The position numbers were made by a program, and so were the translations under genes. From the NCBI GenBank assembly GCA_947629825.1, contig CANRFF010000001.1:1-64000 (forward strand): a stretch of 64,000 nucleotides of DNA. The letters run 5' to 3'. Below are positions 36,074-45,227 of this stretch, piece by piece. The notes beneath the pieces are model-generated. The model ran no database searches, had not been told where the DNA came from, and worked only from the letters and a program-made list of their open reading frames with translations. The stretch is from an uncultured Anaeroplasmataceae bacterium. GTDB taxonomy: Bacteria > Bacillota_I > Bacilli_A > Acholeplasmatales > Anaeroplasmataceae. Position 1 is the stretch's first letter. Every line of letters starts with the position of its first letter.

Positions 36074-37483
36074 ATGCAAGTTAATCGATTATTGAAAAAA
36101 GCTCACTTACCGCCGGTTTCCTTTAATCATCGCATTTCCAAAATTTGTTCGGATAGTCGAAAATGTGTGGAAAATTCCGTTTTTGTCGCTTTGGATCGAG
36201 GCATTTGTTTTGTGGATCAGGCGATTGCCCATGGTGCCAAAACGATTATTGCCGAACAACAGATGGTCAAACGAAGTGATGTCAATTATCTCATCGTCAC
36301 TTCGTGTCGCAAAACTTTGGCAGAGATCTGTCGTATTTATTATTCCGATGTGAAGTCTTTAAAATTGATTGGTTTTCTTGGAACGAATGGAAAGACGACC
36401 ACTTCGACGATTGCTTATCGCTTTTTCAATTCCATCGGGAAAAAATCGATGTTGATTGGAAGTAACGGTGTTTTTTATGAATCCAATCGCTTTCCGCTTG
36501 AAAATACCACTCCGGATTTATTGACGATCTATGAATATCTGACAGAAGCGATTTCGAAACATATCCGATATGTAATGATGGAAGTATCCAGTGTGGCCGT
36601 CGACCAATTACGCATTGGCGGATTGGAATTTTCGGTGCTGTTTTTTACGAATTTTAGCGAGGATCATCTGGATTATCATCAGACGATGGAATCTTATTTT
36701 TTCTGTAAAATGATTCCTTTTTTGCAACTGTCGCGTCGGGCGACGGCGATTTTGAATACAGACGATATTTCCGTGCTTAAATTATATCCTCATTTACGAT
36801 GTCGGGTTTTGGAATACGGTTTTACAACGGCCGGAGATTTTTGCGGAAGTGATATCGAAAGTAATGAAAACGGAATTCATTATCGAATCAAAGGATACGA
36901 GGTAAGTTCTTTCCTTTTCGGCAAGTTTAATTGTTATAATACTTTGGCGATTTTCGGACTGTGTGAGGTGTTTCGCATTCCCTATCCCGTCTATATTGAA
37001 TTTTTGAAACAATTTCGGGAAGTTCCGGGAAGAATGAATCTGATTTGCGAACGCCACCGGACGATTTTTATCGATTATGCCCATACGGAACAAGCCGTAA
37101 CACAAGCGATTGAAACGGTTGCTTCTTTTTGTCGGTCAACCCTTTGGATTGTTCTCGGTTGTGGCGGGAATCGGGAAAAAGAAAAACGATATGCGATCGG
37201 CAAAAGACTGAATGATGTTTCCGGGAAAGTGATTTTGACCACGGATAATCCCCGTTATGAAAATCCGTCGGATATTTTGAAAGATATTCAAAAAGAAATG
37301 ACTCGGGATGTGGTAGTGATTTTAAATCGGGAAGAAGCCATTCGCTATGCACTGGATCAAATGAAAGAAGAAGATGTTCTTTTGATTTTGGGGAAAGGGT
37401 GCGAAGATTATATGGATATTCGCGGAGTCAAATTTCCTTATTCCGACAAGGAGGTTGTCCATGATTGGCTGGTTCATCATTAA
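36074..37483 (+). CDS. murE: UDP-MurNAc-tripeptide synthetase (MurE)
   Basis: 469 residues. Three Mur-ligase domains: the uridine-binding N-terminus (ICSDSRKCVENSVFVALDRG), the ATP loop GFLGTNGKTTTSTIAY near 97-112, TTPDLL and MEVSSVAVDQLR, and the C-terminal domain. The latter has DYAHTEQA near 335 and the amino-acid recognition motif TDNPRYENP near 393-401. DNPR is the version that selects meso-diaminopimelate, so an mDAP wall is predicted. Adds the third residue to UDP-MurNAc-L-Ala-D-Glu. It overlaps mraY but no other dcw genes are near; a second murE elsewhere cannot be excluded. Confidence 0.92.
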   Translation: MQVNRLLKKAHLPPVSFNHRISKICSDSRKCVENSVFVALDRGICFVDQAIAHGAKTIIAEQQMVKRSDVNYLIVTSCRKTLAEICRIYYSDVKSLKLIGFLGTNGKTTTSTIAYRFFNSIGKKSMLIGSNGVFYESNRFPLENTTPDLLTIYEYLTEAISKHIRYVMMEVSSVAVDQLRIGGLEFSVLFFTNFSEDHLDYHQTMESYFFCKMIPFLQLSRRATAILNTDDISVLKLYPHLRCRVLEYGFTTAGDFCGSDIESNENGIHYRIKGYEVSSFLFGKFNCYNTLAIFGLCEVFRIPYPVYIEFLKQFREVPGRMNLICERHRTIFIDYAHTEQAVTQAIETVASFCRSTLWIVLGCGGNREKEKRYAIGKRLNDVSGKVILTTDNPRYENPSDILKDIQKEMTRDVVVILNREEAIRYALDQMKEEDVLLILGKGCEDYMDIRGVKFPYSDKEVVHDWLVHH

Positions 37484-38393
37484 ATTGATATTATTGCCGT
37501 TGCTTTCCGTCTTTTTCTATAATTTATATATCAAATATTTTAAAAAATTAGCGCAGACCGAACGGAAAGAAGGATTGCCTTCTCATCGTATCAAAAACGG
37601 AACCATCACGATGGGAGGAATTGTGTTTTTAATTCTCCCGTTGTTTTTTATTTCCTATACTCCGACGACATTCTGGATTGTTTTTACAACGCTTTGTTTC
37701 GCCTCTTTGGGAATGGCCGATGATTTACTGATTATCGTTTTGAAAAAGAACAACGGTCTTTCGGCCAATTTCAAATTGTTGGTTGAAATTGTCATTTCCG
37801 GAATTTTGTTTTATGTCTATTTGAAAAACGATTTTTTGACGACGTTGAAAATCGGAAATTTTGAGTTGGATCTGAAATGGTTATTCGGTTTGTTGATTTT
37901 ATGGATGCTTACCGCTTCATCGAATGCCTGGAATCTGACCGATGGAGTTGATGGTCTCTGTTCCGGTTGCAGTTTGATTTTGGGCATCGGATTGATGATT
38001 GTTGCCTATCGTCAACAGGCATTTGATATTTTTTATTTGCTTCTTTGTGTCCAAATCGTTTTGTTTGTATTCTGGTGTTTCAATTTTCCCAAAGCATTTT
38101 TGTTTATGGGCGATGTCGGGTCGTTGGCATTGGGTGTTTTTTATGCGTCTTGCAGTATTTTTTTAAATTCCGTTTTGGCATTTGTTTTAATGGCGGGATT
38201 GTTTATTTTCGAAACGCTCTCCGTCATTCTTCAGGTGGCGTATTTTAAACATACCAAAGGCAAAAGATTATTTAAGATGGCTCCGTTTCATCATCATTTG
38301 GAGGCTTGCGGTTGGAACGAATGGAAAGTGAATTTTTTCTTTTATGCGGTTCAGATTTTATTGGTTTGGTCGGTCTTACATCTTCCGATATAA
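37461..38393 (+). CDS. mraY: Phospho-MurNAc-pentapeptide transferase
   Basis: 310 residues, about nine to ten transmembrane helices. Transfers phospho-MurNAc-pentapeptide to undecaprenyl phosphate, giving lipid I. Catalytic and metal residues are visible: GMADDLL near 87 (the DD pair), NAWNLTDGVDGL near 156-167, LFMGDVGSLALG near 215-226 and MAPFHHHLEACGW near 274-286. AAGGAGG lies 5-6 bases before ATG 37461. It overlaps murE by 23 bases, showing coupled expression of two cell-wall steps outside a full dcw cluster. Confidence 0.95.
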   Translation: MIGWFIIKLILLPLLSVFFYNLYIKYFKKLAQTERKEGLPSHRIKNGTITMGGIVFLILPLFFISYTPTTFWIVFTTLCFASLGMADDLLIIVLKKNNGLSANFKLLVEIVISGILFYVYLKNDFLTTLKIGNFELDLKWLFGLLILWMLTASSNAWNLTDGVDGLCSGCSLILGIGLMIVAYRQQAFDIFYLLLCVQIVLFVFWCFNFPKAFLFMGDVGSLALGVFYASCSIFLNSVLAFVLMAGLFIFETLSVILQVAYFKHTKGKRLFKMAPFHHHLEACGWNEWKVNFFFYAVQILLVWSVLHLPI

Positions 38394-38440
38394 AAAAGAT
38401 GTTTTCAAACAGATAAACATTGTGTTTAAAAACATCTTTT
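38394..38440. terminator. Bidirectional intrinsic terminator
   Basis: AAAAAAGATGTTTT-C-AAAC pairs with GTTT-A-AAAACATCTTTT across a 13-base loop. It ends both mraY (plus) and the ABC-FtsX operon (minus). Confidence 0.85.
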
Positions 38441-38445
38441 GATTT

Positions 38446-40686
38446 TTAAAGGGATTTTAAAAGTTGTAACGGATTTTGTTTTTGATTATACCGATAAAGC
38501 GGATAAATCAGGGAAACAATGAACAAAAACAAAGGAACACCGAACAAAAATAAAATCGTAGGGATTGAAATGATCGGAAGAACCAGCTGAACACCGAATA
38601 AACTGTTTAAAAGCGTATTGAGGGAAAAATTCATTACTACCGCCAAAGGAACGGCTCCCGAAAAAGTAAGGATTGCCGAAAAAACGGCTTGAATCAAATA
38701 TATTTTCGAAATATCGGAATAAGTCATTCCCAACACTTTATCAATGGCGATTTGTTTTTTATCGGATTCAATGGAATCCCAGGAAAATTTCAAACACAAA
38801 AGCACCCCAAGCAAGAACAAGACGATACTTAAATATAAAATGATGTTTTTCAGTAAGTCATAAGTATCTTTGATGGATTCCATCATAATCTCGTAAGGAC
38901 TTTCCACAACAAAATGATTTTTCTGAAAGAATTCGAGATTTTTTCGATTGATTTGTTCTTTTTCGGATAATTTCAAAAGAAAACCGGTTGTTTTCGGCGC
39001 CGTCGATTCCGTTCGGATCGTTTCGTAAAATTCTTCGGAAAGATAAATCCGATTTTCCGAACAAGATGATATGATTTTCACATTTTTTTCGCCTAAATTA
39101 TCGATTTTTATTTTGCTTTCTCCGATGAATGAGGTAGGGCAAATGATTTCGTTTCCCTGCAGATTTTTTGAAATTTGTACTTCCAGATCTCGATAGGAAA
39201 ATTCCTTATCGGCAGATTGGATGGAACAAGAAAGAGAAGAAACGGGCATTTGTTTGAAAAAATTCTCGTGGACAAAAAGAGCCGTATGGATTCCTTGATT
39301 TAAACTGTGTATTTCATCTGAAATGTGGTTGTTTGTTTTGTTTTCGATTTTGTTTTTATAATAGTCGTAATTGAATTTTGTATCGATTACACCCACAATC
39401 CGATATTCATGGGAATCGATATCAAACGGAACGGAAGTCAAATCTTCAAACGTATGGATGGAGTAGTTTGTGTTTTGATTCCGATATCCGAAAGCTTTAT
39501 AGGATTGAAACAGATAGTCGGTAATAACCACTTCATTTTCTTTGGTGGGAAAAGTTCCCTCGATGAGAAAATGATTGATTTTCTTTTGGTTTTGGGAAGA
39601 TAATACAATGATTCCCGAAAGATTGTCTTCCGCCAAACACAACGAAAAGCCGGAATACGTGCGGTTCGCAAAATTCGTATCTATCCCCGTTTGAAATCTG
39701 ATACAGGATTCCATATCCAAAACTTGATTTTGCAAAGCGGAATCAAGTTCCAAATCGGAAATATCTTTATTTGATTCCTCGGGTTTTAAGGTTAAAAAAG
39801 TGTCGTTAAAAGATTTTGCGGAATGTAGGAGGATTTCATTGGGATGATATTGATTCATTGTAAGAAAACTTCCGACAAACGCCAAAGATAAAATAATTGC
39901 AAATAAAATGAAAATATAAAATTTAAGATGATCATATAAATGATGAAAAGATTCCTTGATGATAAATTTTAAGGAAACGGAAGTTTTTTTAAAACAAAAA
40001 GGCTCGCATTCCGCATCGTAAAGTTGCGGTTGGGTATCGGAATGGATTTTTCCGTTTTCCAAGAGGATGATTCGATCGGCATAGGGCTTGATTAAAGAAA
40101 TGTCATGAGAAACGACAATTACCAGTTTTGTTTCGGAGATCTCTTTCAAAAGGTCTAAAATCATTGTCGCATTGTCAAGATCCAAAGAACTGGTCGGTTC
40201 ATCGGCAATCAGAATATTCGGATTTTTCAGTAAGGCTCTGGCAATGGAAACCCTCTGTTGTTCCCCTCCGGACAATTCGGAAGGATATTTGTCTTTGTGT
40301 TCTTCCAGTCCGAATTGATGAAGCAATTTTTCTATTTGATTTTCTTTCGAATTTTGAATTTCAAGCGGAAGAGATAAATTTTCAAAGACGGTTTTATTTT
40401 CAATCAGACAGAAATCCTGAAAGATAAAACCGATTTCACTGTTTCGGTATGCATTTAATTCTTTGCGGGATAAGTTTTTAAGATGGATATCCCGATAGAA
40501 TACATCACCCTCATAATCCGTATCCAGACCGGACAAGATGTTAATCAACGTCGATTTTCCGGCACCGCTTTTTCCACTGAAAAGAAGAAACCCTTTATTG
40601 TTGATTTTCAAAGAGATATCTTGTAAGGCAGAAGAACGTTTCCCTTTTTTGGACAAATATGTTTTCGTCAGATTTTCTATTTGCAT
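38446..40686 (-). CDS. ABC transporter: fused ATPase and FtsX-like permease (copy A)
   Basis: 746 residues in a MacB-like order. Residues 1-225 are the ATPase: Walker A SGKSGAGKST near 38-47, Q-loop FIFQDF, signature LSGGEQQR near 138, Walker B ILIADEPTSSLD near 157, H-loop VVSHD. A transmembrane helix near 247-270 precedes a large external domain (about 275-600), and three C-terminal helices form an FtsX permease (about 610-740). Such proteins couple ATP hydrolysis to work on extracytoplasmic substrates such as lipids, peptides or toxins. GAGG precedes the start, three bases after the stop of copy B. Its ATPase DNA is nearly identical to that of copy B while the permease parts differ completely. 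Confidence 0.9.
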   Translation of the reverse strand: MQIENLTKTYLSKKGKRSSALQDISLKINNKGFLLFSGKSGAGKSTLINILSGLDTDYEGDVFYRDIHLKNLSRKELNAYRNSEIGFIFQDFCLIENKTVFENLSLPLEIQNSKENQIEKLLHQFGLEEHKDKYPSELSGGEQQRVSIARALLKNPNILIADEPTSSLDLDNATMILDLLKEISETKLVIVVSHDISLIKPYADRIILLENGKIHSDTQPQLYDAECEPFCFKKTSVSLKFIIKESFHHLYDHLKFYIFILFAIILSLAFVGSFLTMNQYHPNEILLHSAKSFNDTFLTLKPEESNKDISDLELDSALQNQVLDMESCIRFQTGIDTNFANRTYSGFSLCLAEDNLSGIIVLSSQNQKKINHFLIEGTFPTKENEVVITDYLFQSYKAFGYRNQNTNYSIHTFEDLTSVPFDIDSHEYRIVGVIDTKFNYDYYKNKIENKTNNHISDEIHSLNQGIHTALFVHENFFKQMPVSSLSCSIQSADKEFSYRDLEVQISKNLQGNEIICPTSFIGESKIKIDNLGEKNVKIISSCSENRIYLSEEFYETIRTESTAPKTTGFLLKLSEKEQINRKNLEFFQKNHFVVESPYEIMMESIKDTYDLLKNIILYLSIVLFLLGVLLCLKFSWDSIESDKKQIAIDKVLGMTYSDISKIYLIQAVFSAILTFSGAVPLAVVMNFSLNTLLNSLFGVQLVLPIISIPTILFLFGVPLFLFIVSLIYPLYRYNQKQNPLQLLKSL

Positions 40687-40689
40687 AGG

Positions 40690-43137
40690 CTACCTCTTCA
40701 GCGCAACGAACGGATTGTTTCCTTTAAAATATTTTTTATAGCAAAGAAGCATAATCGGCAGTGTTAAAATCACATAGATCAAAGCGGATAGCAGAATCGA
40801 AATCCATAAATCATTCAGTGCGTTTAATGTAGTGGCAAAATGAGTGTTGATCATATCGAACAATCTGTAATATATTCCGTAAATCACTCCTATGGATAAC
40901 AGAAAAGTAAGCAAAGTGATAAAAAAGGAATGAAGAATATAAGGTTTTGCCACGTCTGTCCGGGAATAACCAAACGAAAAATAAAGCCCGATTTCTTTTT
41001 TATTGTGATAAAGAAGCGTTTTATAGTAAGAAATCAACATCAAAATCAGTATGAGAAACAGAATTACGGTAATCCCTAACATGATCAGCGTTAAAAACTG
41101 CAAAAACTCACCGGATTGATTTGCCATCAGTTGATAAGGATTGGTTATTCCCAAATTATATTTTTGTAATGTCCGCAACAAAGATAAATCTTTTTGTAAA
41201 TTTCCGGAAAGTTTGATCCACAAAGACGAAGAACCCCAAAAACCAAAGGTATTGTACAATTCCTCTTTGAACGTTTCACTGGTAATGAGAGAGTCTTTAA
41301 AGCCTTCGGTGTATATTCCTACCGGTTGGATCGCTATTTTGATGTCTTGAAAGGCACTTTCATAATCGGAAGTTGTGGAAAACGACAGATAATCGTATTG
41401 ACCTTTTTGAATTTCTTCTTTTTGATATTGTGCATAAGCGGGAAGAAGAACTTCGTTGTTTTCCAAATGATCTTTCGGTTCGGTAAACCAGATAATGTGA
41501 TCCTCTTGTAAAGAAATATCCTTATCGGAAAGACAATAATCAATGCTTCCGTTTAAATCAATGACATTCCGATTGGCGCTAGACATCAAAAAAGGTGCTG
41601 CAAAAATCGTATTTTTATCGAGAGGATTTCTTGTAAAATAACCGTCATTAAAAACGATAGTGCTGTAAGTGGAAGCGGAGATCAACCGGGAATGTTCGGT
41701 GCTTAAAGAAGTTTTCTGATCTTCGGATAAATTTTGGTCATCTATATGTTCATATCTTGTCAAATCCGCATTTCCGATCGAAAAGATTCCGCAGATCTGA
41801 AATTCCTTTTGATTGATTTTTACCGTATATTTCAATAAATCCCGATAAGAGTAAATTCTGTTTTTGGAAAATTCTTCCGATTCTTCTTTCAGTTGATTGT
41901 AGATCAACACAGGAACGGCGATTTCATTGTCGTCGGTTGGATAATTTCCTTCGACAAGATGAAAATCAAACGATTCGTAGGTCTGTGTTTTTTCTTCCAC
42001 ATATCCCGAAAACGTCGATTCGATGGAATCAATTTTATATTCGATTCCGTTAATTCGTTTGATGATATATTCATCTTTGAAAGTAATTCTCAAATCCATA
42101 AATTTGGAAAGATAGGAAAGAGAATTTGTTTTCAATAAGTCCATCTTTTTTTCTTGTAGTAATTGATCTGTCAAACCATTTGGAATCAAAGATGTCGCAG
42201 ACAGACTTTTTTCATATTTCGTATTTTCGGATTTATACATATCTTCCAAAAGAGAAACAGAAGCGTATAGTTCATGATCGGCATACATATTTTGCAGAAT
42301 AAGTTTATTTTTGTTTTGGGTGGCAAACGCAAATCCTATGGTAAACAAACTGAAACACAAGATAAAAAGAAATAAGGTAAAAACAATTTTAAAAACGGAT
42401 ATTTTCAATTTTAGAAATATGGAAAAAACTTTTTTCCAAGACAGATGTGCCGAAGTGAAATGATGTGTGTTTTCTTCTTGAATGGTTTCGAGTGGTTGGG
42501 AATCGGAACGGATTTTTCCATTTTCCAAGAGGATGATCCGATCGGCATAGGGCTTGATTAAAGAAATGTCATGAGAAACGACAATCGCCAGTTTTGTTTC
42601 GGAGATCTCTTTCAAAAGGTCTAAAATCATTGTCGCATTGTCAAGATCCAAAGAACTGGTCGGTTCATCGGCAATCAGAATATTCGGATTTTTCAGTAAG
42701 GCTCTGGCAATGGAAACCCTCTGTTGTTCCCCTCCGGACAATTCGGAAGGATATTTGTCTTTGTGTTCTTCCAGTCCGAATTGATGAAGCAATTTTTCTA
42801 TTTGATTTTCTTTCGAATTTTGAATTTCAAGCGGAAGAGATAAATTTTCAAAGACGGTTTTATTTTCAATCAGACAGAAATCCTGAAAGATAAAACCGAT
42901 TTCACTGTTTCGGTATGCATTTAATTCTTTGCGGGATAAGTTTTTAAGATGGATATCCCGATAGAATACATCACCCTCATAATCCGTATCCAGACCGGAC
43001 AAGATGTTAATCAAAGTCGATTTTCCGGCTCCGCTTTTTCCACTTAAAAGAAGAAATCCTTTATTGTTGATTTTCAAAGAGATGTCTTGTAAGGCCGTAA
43101 CCTTTTTATATTTTTTAGAGACATTTTCTATGACCAT
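40690..43137 (-). CDS. ABC transporter: fused ATPase and FtsX-like permease (copy B)
   Basis: 815 residues: ATPase domain (1-225) with the same motifs as copy A, a transmembrane helix near 265-285, an external domain of about 330 residues, and three C-terminal helices with the FtsX pattern. ATG 43137 is chosen because GGTGGGTGA lies just upstream and the family's usual first residues (VIENVSKKYKK) follow; the frame extends 29 codons further back without support. Promoter at 43157-43185. Copies A and B probably work as a heterodimer. Divergent from a LysR regulator gene, which may control them; that is inference. Confidence 0.9.
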   Translation of the reverse strand: MVIENVSKKYKKVTALQDISLKINNKGFLLLSGKSGAGKSTLINILSGLDTDYEGDVFYRDIHLKNLSRKELNAYRNSEIGFIFQDFCLIENKTVFENLSLPLEIQNSKENQIEKLLHQFGLEEHKDKYPSELSGGEQQRVSIARALLKNPNILIADEPTSSLDLDNATMILDLLKEISETKLAIVVSHDISLIKPYADRIILLENGKIRSDSQPLETIQEENTHHFTSAHLSWKKVFSIFLKLKISVFKIVFTLFLFILCFSLFTIGFAFATQNKNKLILQNMYADHELYASVSLLEDMYKSENTKYEKSLSATSLIPNGLTDQLLQEKKMDLLKTNSLSYLSKFMDLRITFKDEYIIKRINGIEYKIDSIESTFSGYVEEKTQTYESFDFHLVEGNYPTDDNEIAVPVLIYNQLKEESEEFSKNRIYSYRDLLKYTVKINQKEFQICGIFSIGNADLTRYEHIDDQNLSEDQKTSLSTEHSRLISASTYSTIVFNDGYFTRNPLDKNTIFAAPFLMSSANRNVIDLNGSIDYCLSDKDISLQEDHIIWFTEPKDHLENNEVLLPAYAQYQKEEIQKGQYDYLSFSTTSDYESAFQDIKIAIQPVGIYTEGFKDSLITSETFKEELYNTFGFWGSSSLWIKLSGNLQKDLSLLRTLQKYNLGITNPYQLMANQSGEFLQFLTLIMLGITVILFLILILMLISYYKTLLYHNKKEIGLYFSFGYSRTDVAKPYILHSFFITLLTFLLSIGVIYGIYYRLFDMINTHFATTLNALNDLWISILLSALIYVILTLPIMLLCYKKYFKGNNPFVALKR

Positions 43138-43156
43138 TTTTTCACCCACCGCATTT

Positions 43157-43185
43157 ATTTTACAATAGTTATTTTGAAGTGTCAA
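43157..43185 (-). promoter_or_regulatory. SigmaA promoter of the ABC-FtsX operon
   Basis: On the minus strand: TTGACA (43180-43185), 17 bases, TAAAAT (43157-43162), with TG before the -10. Confidence 0.85.
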
Positions 43186-43418
43186 ACAAAGAATAGTAGA
43201 TTTTATACATTTGGGAATTGTCAAGTCGATTATAATGGGAAACTGTATTTTTTCTCATAAATTTATGGTGTCTTTTGATTTTATCTCGTGCTTTTATTTG
43301 AAAGTAATGTACCCAAAAGGTCAAACCATCTTTTTTCTTTGCTCCAACTCTTGATTTTATTCCGAAAGAGTTATAAAATTTAAAATATCAATAAATTTTA
43401 TTTATGGGAGAAAAGAAG

Positions 43419-44300
43419 ATGAATGATCCGAGATTATTGACGTTATTGACACTGGTCAAAGTCAAAAATTATACCAAAACGGCCCAACAACTGTTCATTA
43501 CGCAACCGGCCGTAACACATCATATCAAATCGATTGAAAAAGAATTCGATATTCGTTTGTTTGCCAATCCCAAAACGTTTGAATTGACTCCGGAGGGAAG
43601 TATTATGGTGGAGTATGCCAGAAGAATGGTCAATCAGTCCACTCAACTTTCTTCGGCGATAGAAAAATCGAAACAGACGACCAAAAAGTTATTTATTGCG
43701 ATTACGGATTCGGCTTCCTGTCTGTTGAAAAATGTCGATTTGTTAAATGTCTTTTTTTCCTATTTCAATAATTTTTGTCAGATCGAAACGAATACATTGG
43801 ATCATATTTTTAGAGATATCCAGCAAGGAAATATCGATTTTGCGATTATCGACAGCGATTATGATGACGATATTTTCGAAGGAATTTTGCTGGATCAATT
43901 TTCCATTATTCCGGTTTGTTTTCAAGAGGGGAAGTTTAAAGAAATCAAAAGAGTGACTCGGGAAATGATTAAAAACAATACGGTCATTTTGGGAACAAAC
44001 AAAGAAGGATTGCTTCCGGCGACGATGAAAGCGTTGAAAAATGCCAATATTCATATCAATGCGAGCGATGTCGTTGTCAGCAATTCTTATCTTCTGATCG
44101 ATAAAATGATCGAAGCCAAAGACGGTATCGGCTTTATTTACGAAAATGCATTGGACGGATTTCCTCAACTGAAAAAAATGGAGTTGAGAAACTTTTCGGC
44201 CAGCCAGTCGATTTATCTGATTTATAATCAGAACAGTTTTGAGAAAAAGACGATCCGGGAAATTACGGGGGCTTTGAAAAAGTGGAGTAATCAGAAATGA
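43419..44300 (+). CDS. LysR-family transcriptional regulator
   Basis: 293 residues. The N-terminal winged helix reads LLTLVKVKNYTKTAQQLFITQPAVTHHIKSIE, with the typical LysR helix-turn-helix at about 17-40. The C-terminal effector-binding domain (about 90-290) resembles a periplasmic binding fold. GGGAG at 43406-43410 favours ATG 43419 over 43404. A divergent regulator and transporter arrangement suggests control of the ABC-FtsX operon, although the intergenic region is about 280 bases and other targets are possible. Its stop overlaps the pseudouridine synthase start by 4 bases. Confidence 0.88.
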   Translation: MNDPRLLTLLTLVKVKNYTKTAQQLFITQPAVTHHIKSIEKEFDIRLFANPKTFELTPEGSIMVEYARRMVNQSTQLSSAIEKSKQTTKKLFIAITDSASCLLKNVDLLNVFFSYFNNFCQIETNTLDHIFRDIQQGNIDFAIIDSDYDDDIFEGILLDQFSIIPVCFQEGKFKEIKRVTREMIKNNTVILGTNKEGLLPATMKALKNANIHINASDVVVSNSYLLIDKMIEAKDGIGFIYENALDGFPQLKKMELRNFSASQSIYLIYNQNSFEKKTIREITGALKKWSNQK

Positions 44301-44950
44301 AATTGGACATTTTATTTGAAGATCGGCAAATTTTGGTAGTCTACAAACCCAAAGGAATATTATCTCAACCGGATGGAAGTTTGAAAGAAGATCTGTATAC
44401 GCAAATCAAAAAATATTTACAGGAAGAATATCAAAAAGAACGAGTCTATTTGGGATTGGTTCATCGTTTGGATCGCAACACTTGCGGATTGATGGTTTAT
44501 GCCAAAACATCAAAAGCGGCAAAACGATTGTCCGAAGATATTGTAAATCATCATTTTGAAAAAAAGTATTTGGCACTGGTGGAAGGAGAGATTTGTCAAA
44601 AAGAGTGGAAAGAACTTTCCCACAGGCTCAAAAAAAATTTCAAGATTCGGAAAGCGTATGTCGATGAATCCGGAGTCGAAGCGATTTTGGAATATCGTTC
44701 GGTGGGTGTTTATGAGAAACAGCATCAAAAGGTAACTTTGGTGGAAATCATTTTGAAAACGGGAAGATTTCATCAGATTCGTGCCCAATTCGAAGCATTG
44801 GGGCATTCTTTGTGCGGAGATGTAAAATACGGCGGAAATCCCCTTTTTCAAAAAGATTATTATTTGGAAGCTTATTCGCTTTCTTTTGATCATCCGGTTT
44901 CCAAAGAGAAGTTGCATTTTGAAAGAAAGACATTTTCAAAAGCGGAATAG
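44297..44950 (+). CDS. RluA-family pseudouridine synthase, short form without S4 domain
   Basis: 217 residues comprising only the catalytic domain: ILFEDRQILVVYKPKGILSQ at the start, catalytic Asp in VHRLDRNTCGLMVYAKT near 58-70, KYLALVEG near 93, and GRFHQIRAQFEALGHSLCGDVKYGG near 156-180. Targets a uridine in rRNA or tRNA; which one is unknown. Coupled to lysR through ATGA overlap. The terminator stem includes its stop codon region. Confidence 0.88.
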   Translation: MKLDILFEDRQILVVYKPKGILSQPDGSLKEDLYTQIKKYLQEEYQKERVYLGLVHRLDRNTCGLMVYAKTSKAAKRLSEDIVNHHFEKKYLALVEGEICQKEWKELSHRLKKNFKIRKAYVDESGVEAILEYRSVGVYEKQHQKVTLVEIILKTGRFHQIRAQFEALGHSLCGDVKYGGNPLFQKDYYLEAYSLSFDHPVSKEKLHFERKTFSKAE

Positions 44951-44965
44951 TTTCCGCTTTTTTAT
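44938..44965 (+). terminator. Intrinsic terminator spanning a stop codon
   Basis: AAAGCGGAA pairs with TTCCGCTTT; the loop contains the TAG stop of the pseudouridine synthase gene. Ts follow. Confidence 0.8.
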
Positions 44966-44996
44966 TTTGGGCATATAGTAAAGGGAGGGGATTATC

Positions 44997-45227
44997 ATGG
45001 ATTTGGAATATCATAAAAATTTTTTGGCTGTCGACAATTATAAGCAAATTAAGCAGTTGTCCGATGATTTAATAGAACTCGAACAAGTAACCATCGAGGG
45101 CAAAGATTTAAAAATCGTCCGTTCGGACGGTTACCAGATGATCATTCAAGGAGTTGTTCAAAAAATATGGATAAGGACAGATGAAAATGATTTACAAAAT
45201 CAAAATGAACAAAGAAGATTATTTTAA
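44997..45227 (+). CDS. yqfC: YqfC/YabP-family sporulation protein
   Basis: 76 residues, a small beta-rich protein: FLAVDNYKQIKQLSDDLIELEQVTIEGKDLKI and LIIQG-type repeat MIIQGVVQKIWI correspond to the YabP/YqfC family. In B. subtilis yqfC is a SigmaE gene adjacent to yqfD and phoH; the same order here makes the assignment secure despite the size. GGGAGGGG precedes the start. It overlaps yqfD by 47 bases. Confidence 0.82.
   Translation: MDLEYHKNFLAVDNYKQIKQLSDDLIELEQVTIEGKDLKIVRSDGYQMIIQGVVQKIWIRTDENDLQNQNEQRRLF

Noticed and set aside
40128-42893. Two identical 99-codon plus-strand open frames at 40128-40427 and 42594-42893
   Set aside because: They lie antisense within the duplicated ATPase segment of the ABC-FtsX genes; their identity only reflects the coding strand, and they have no ribosome site.
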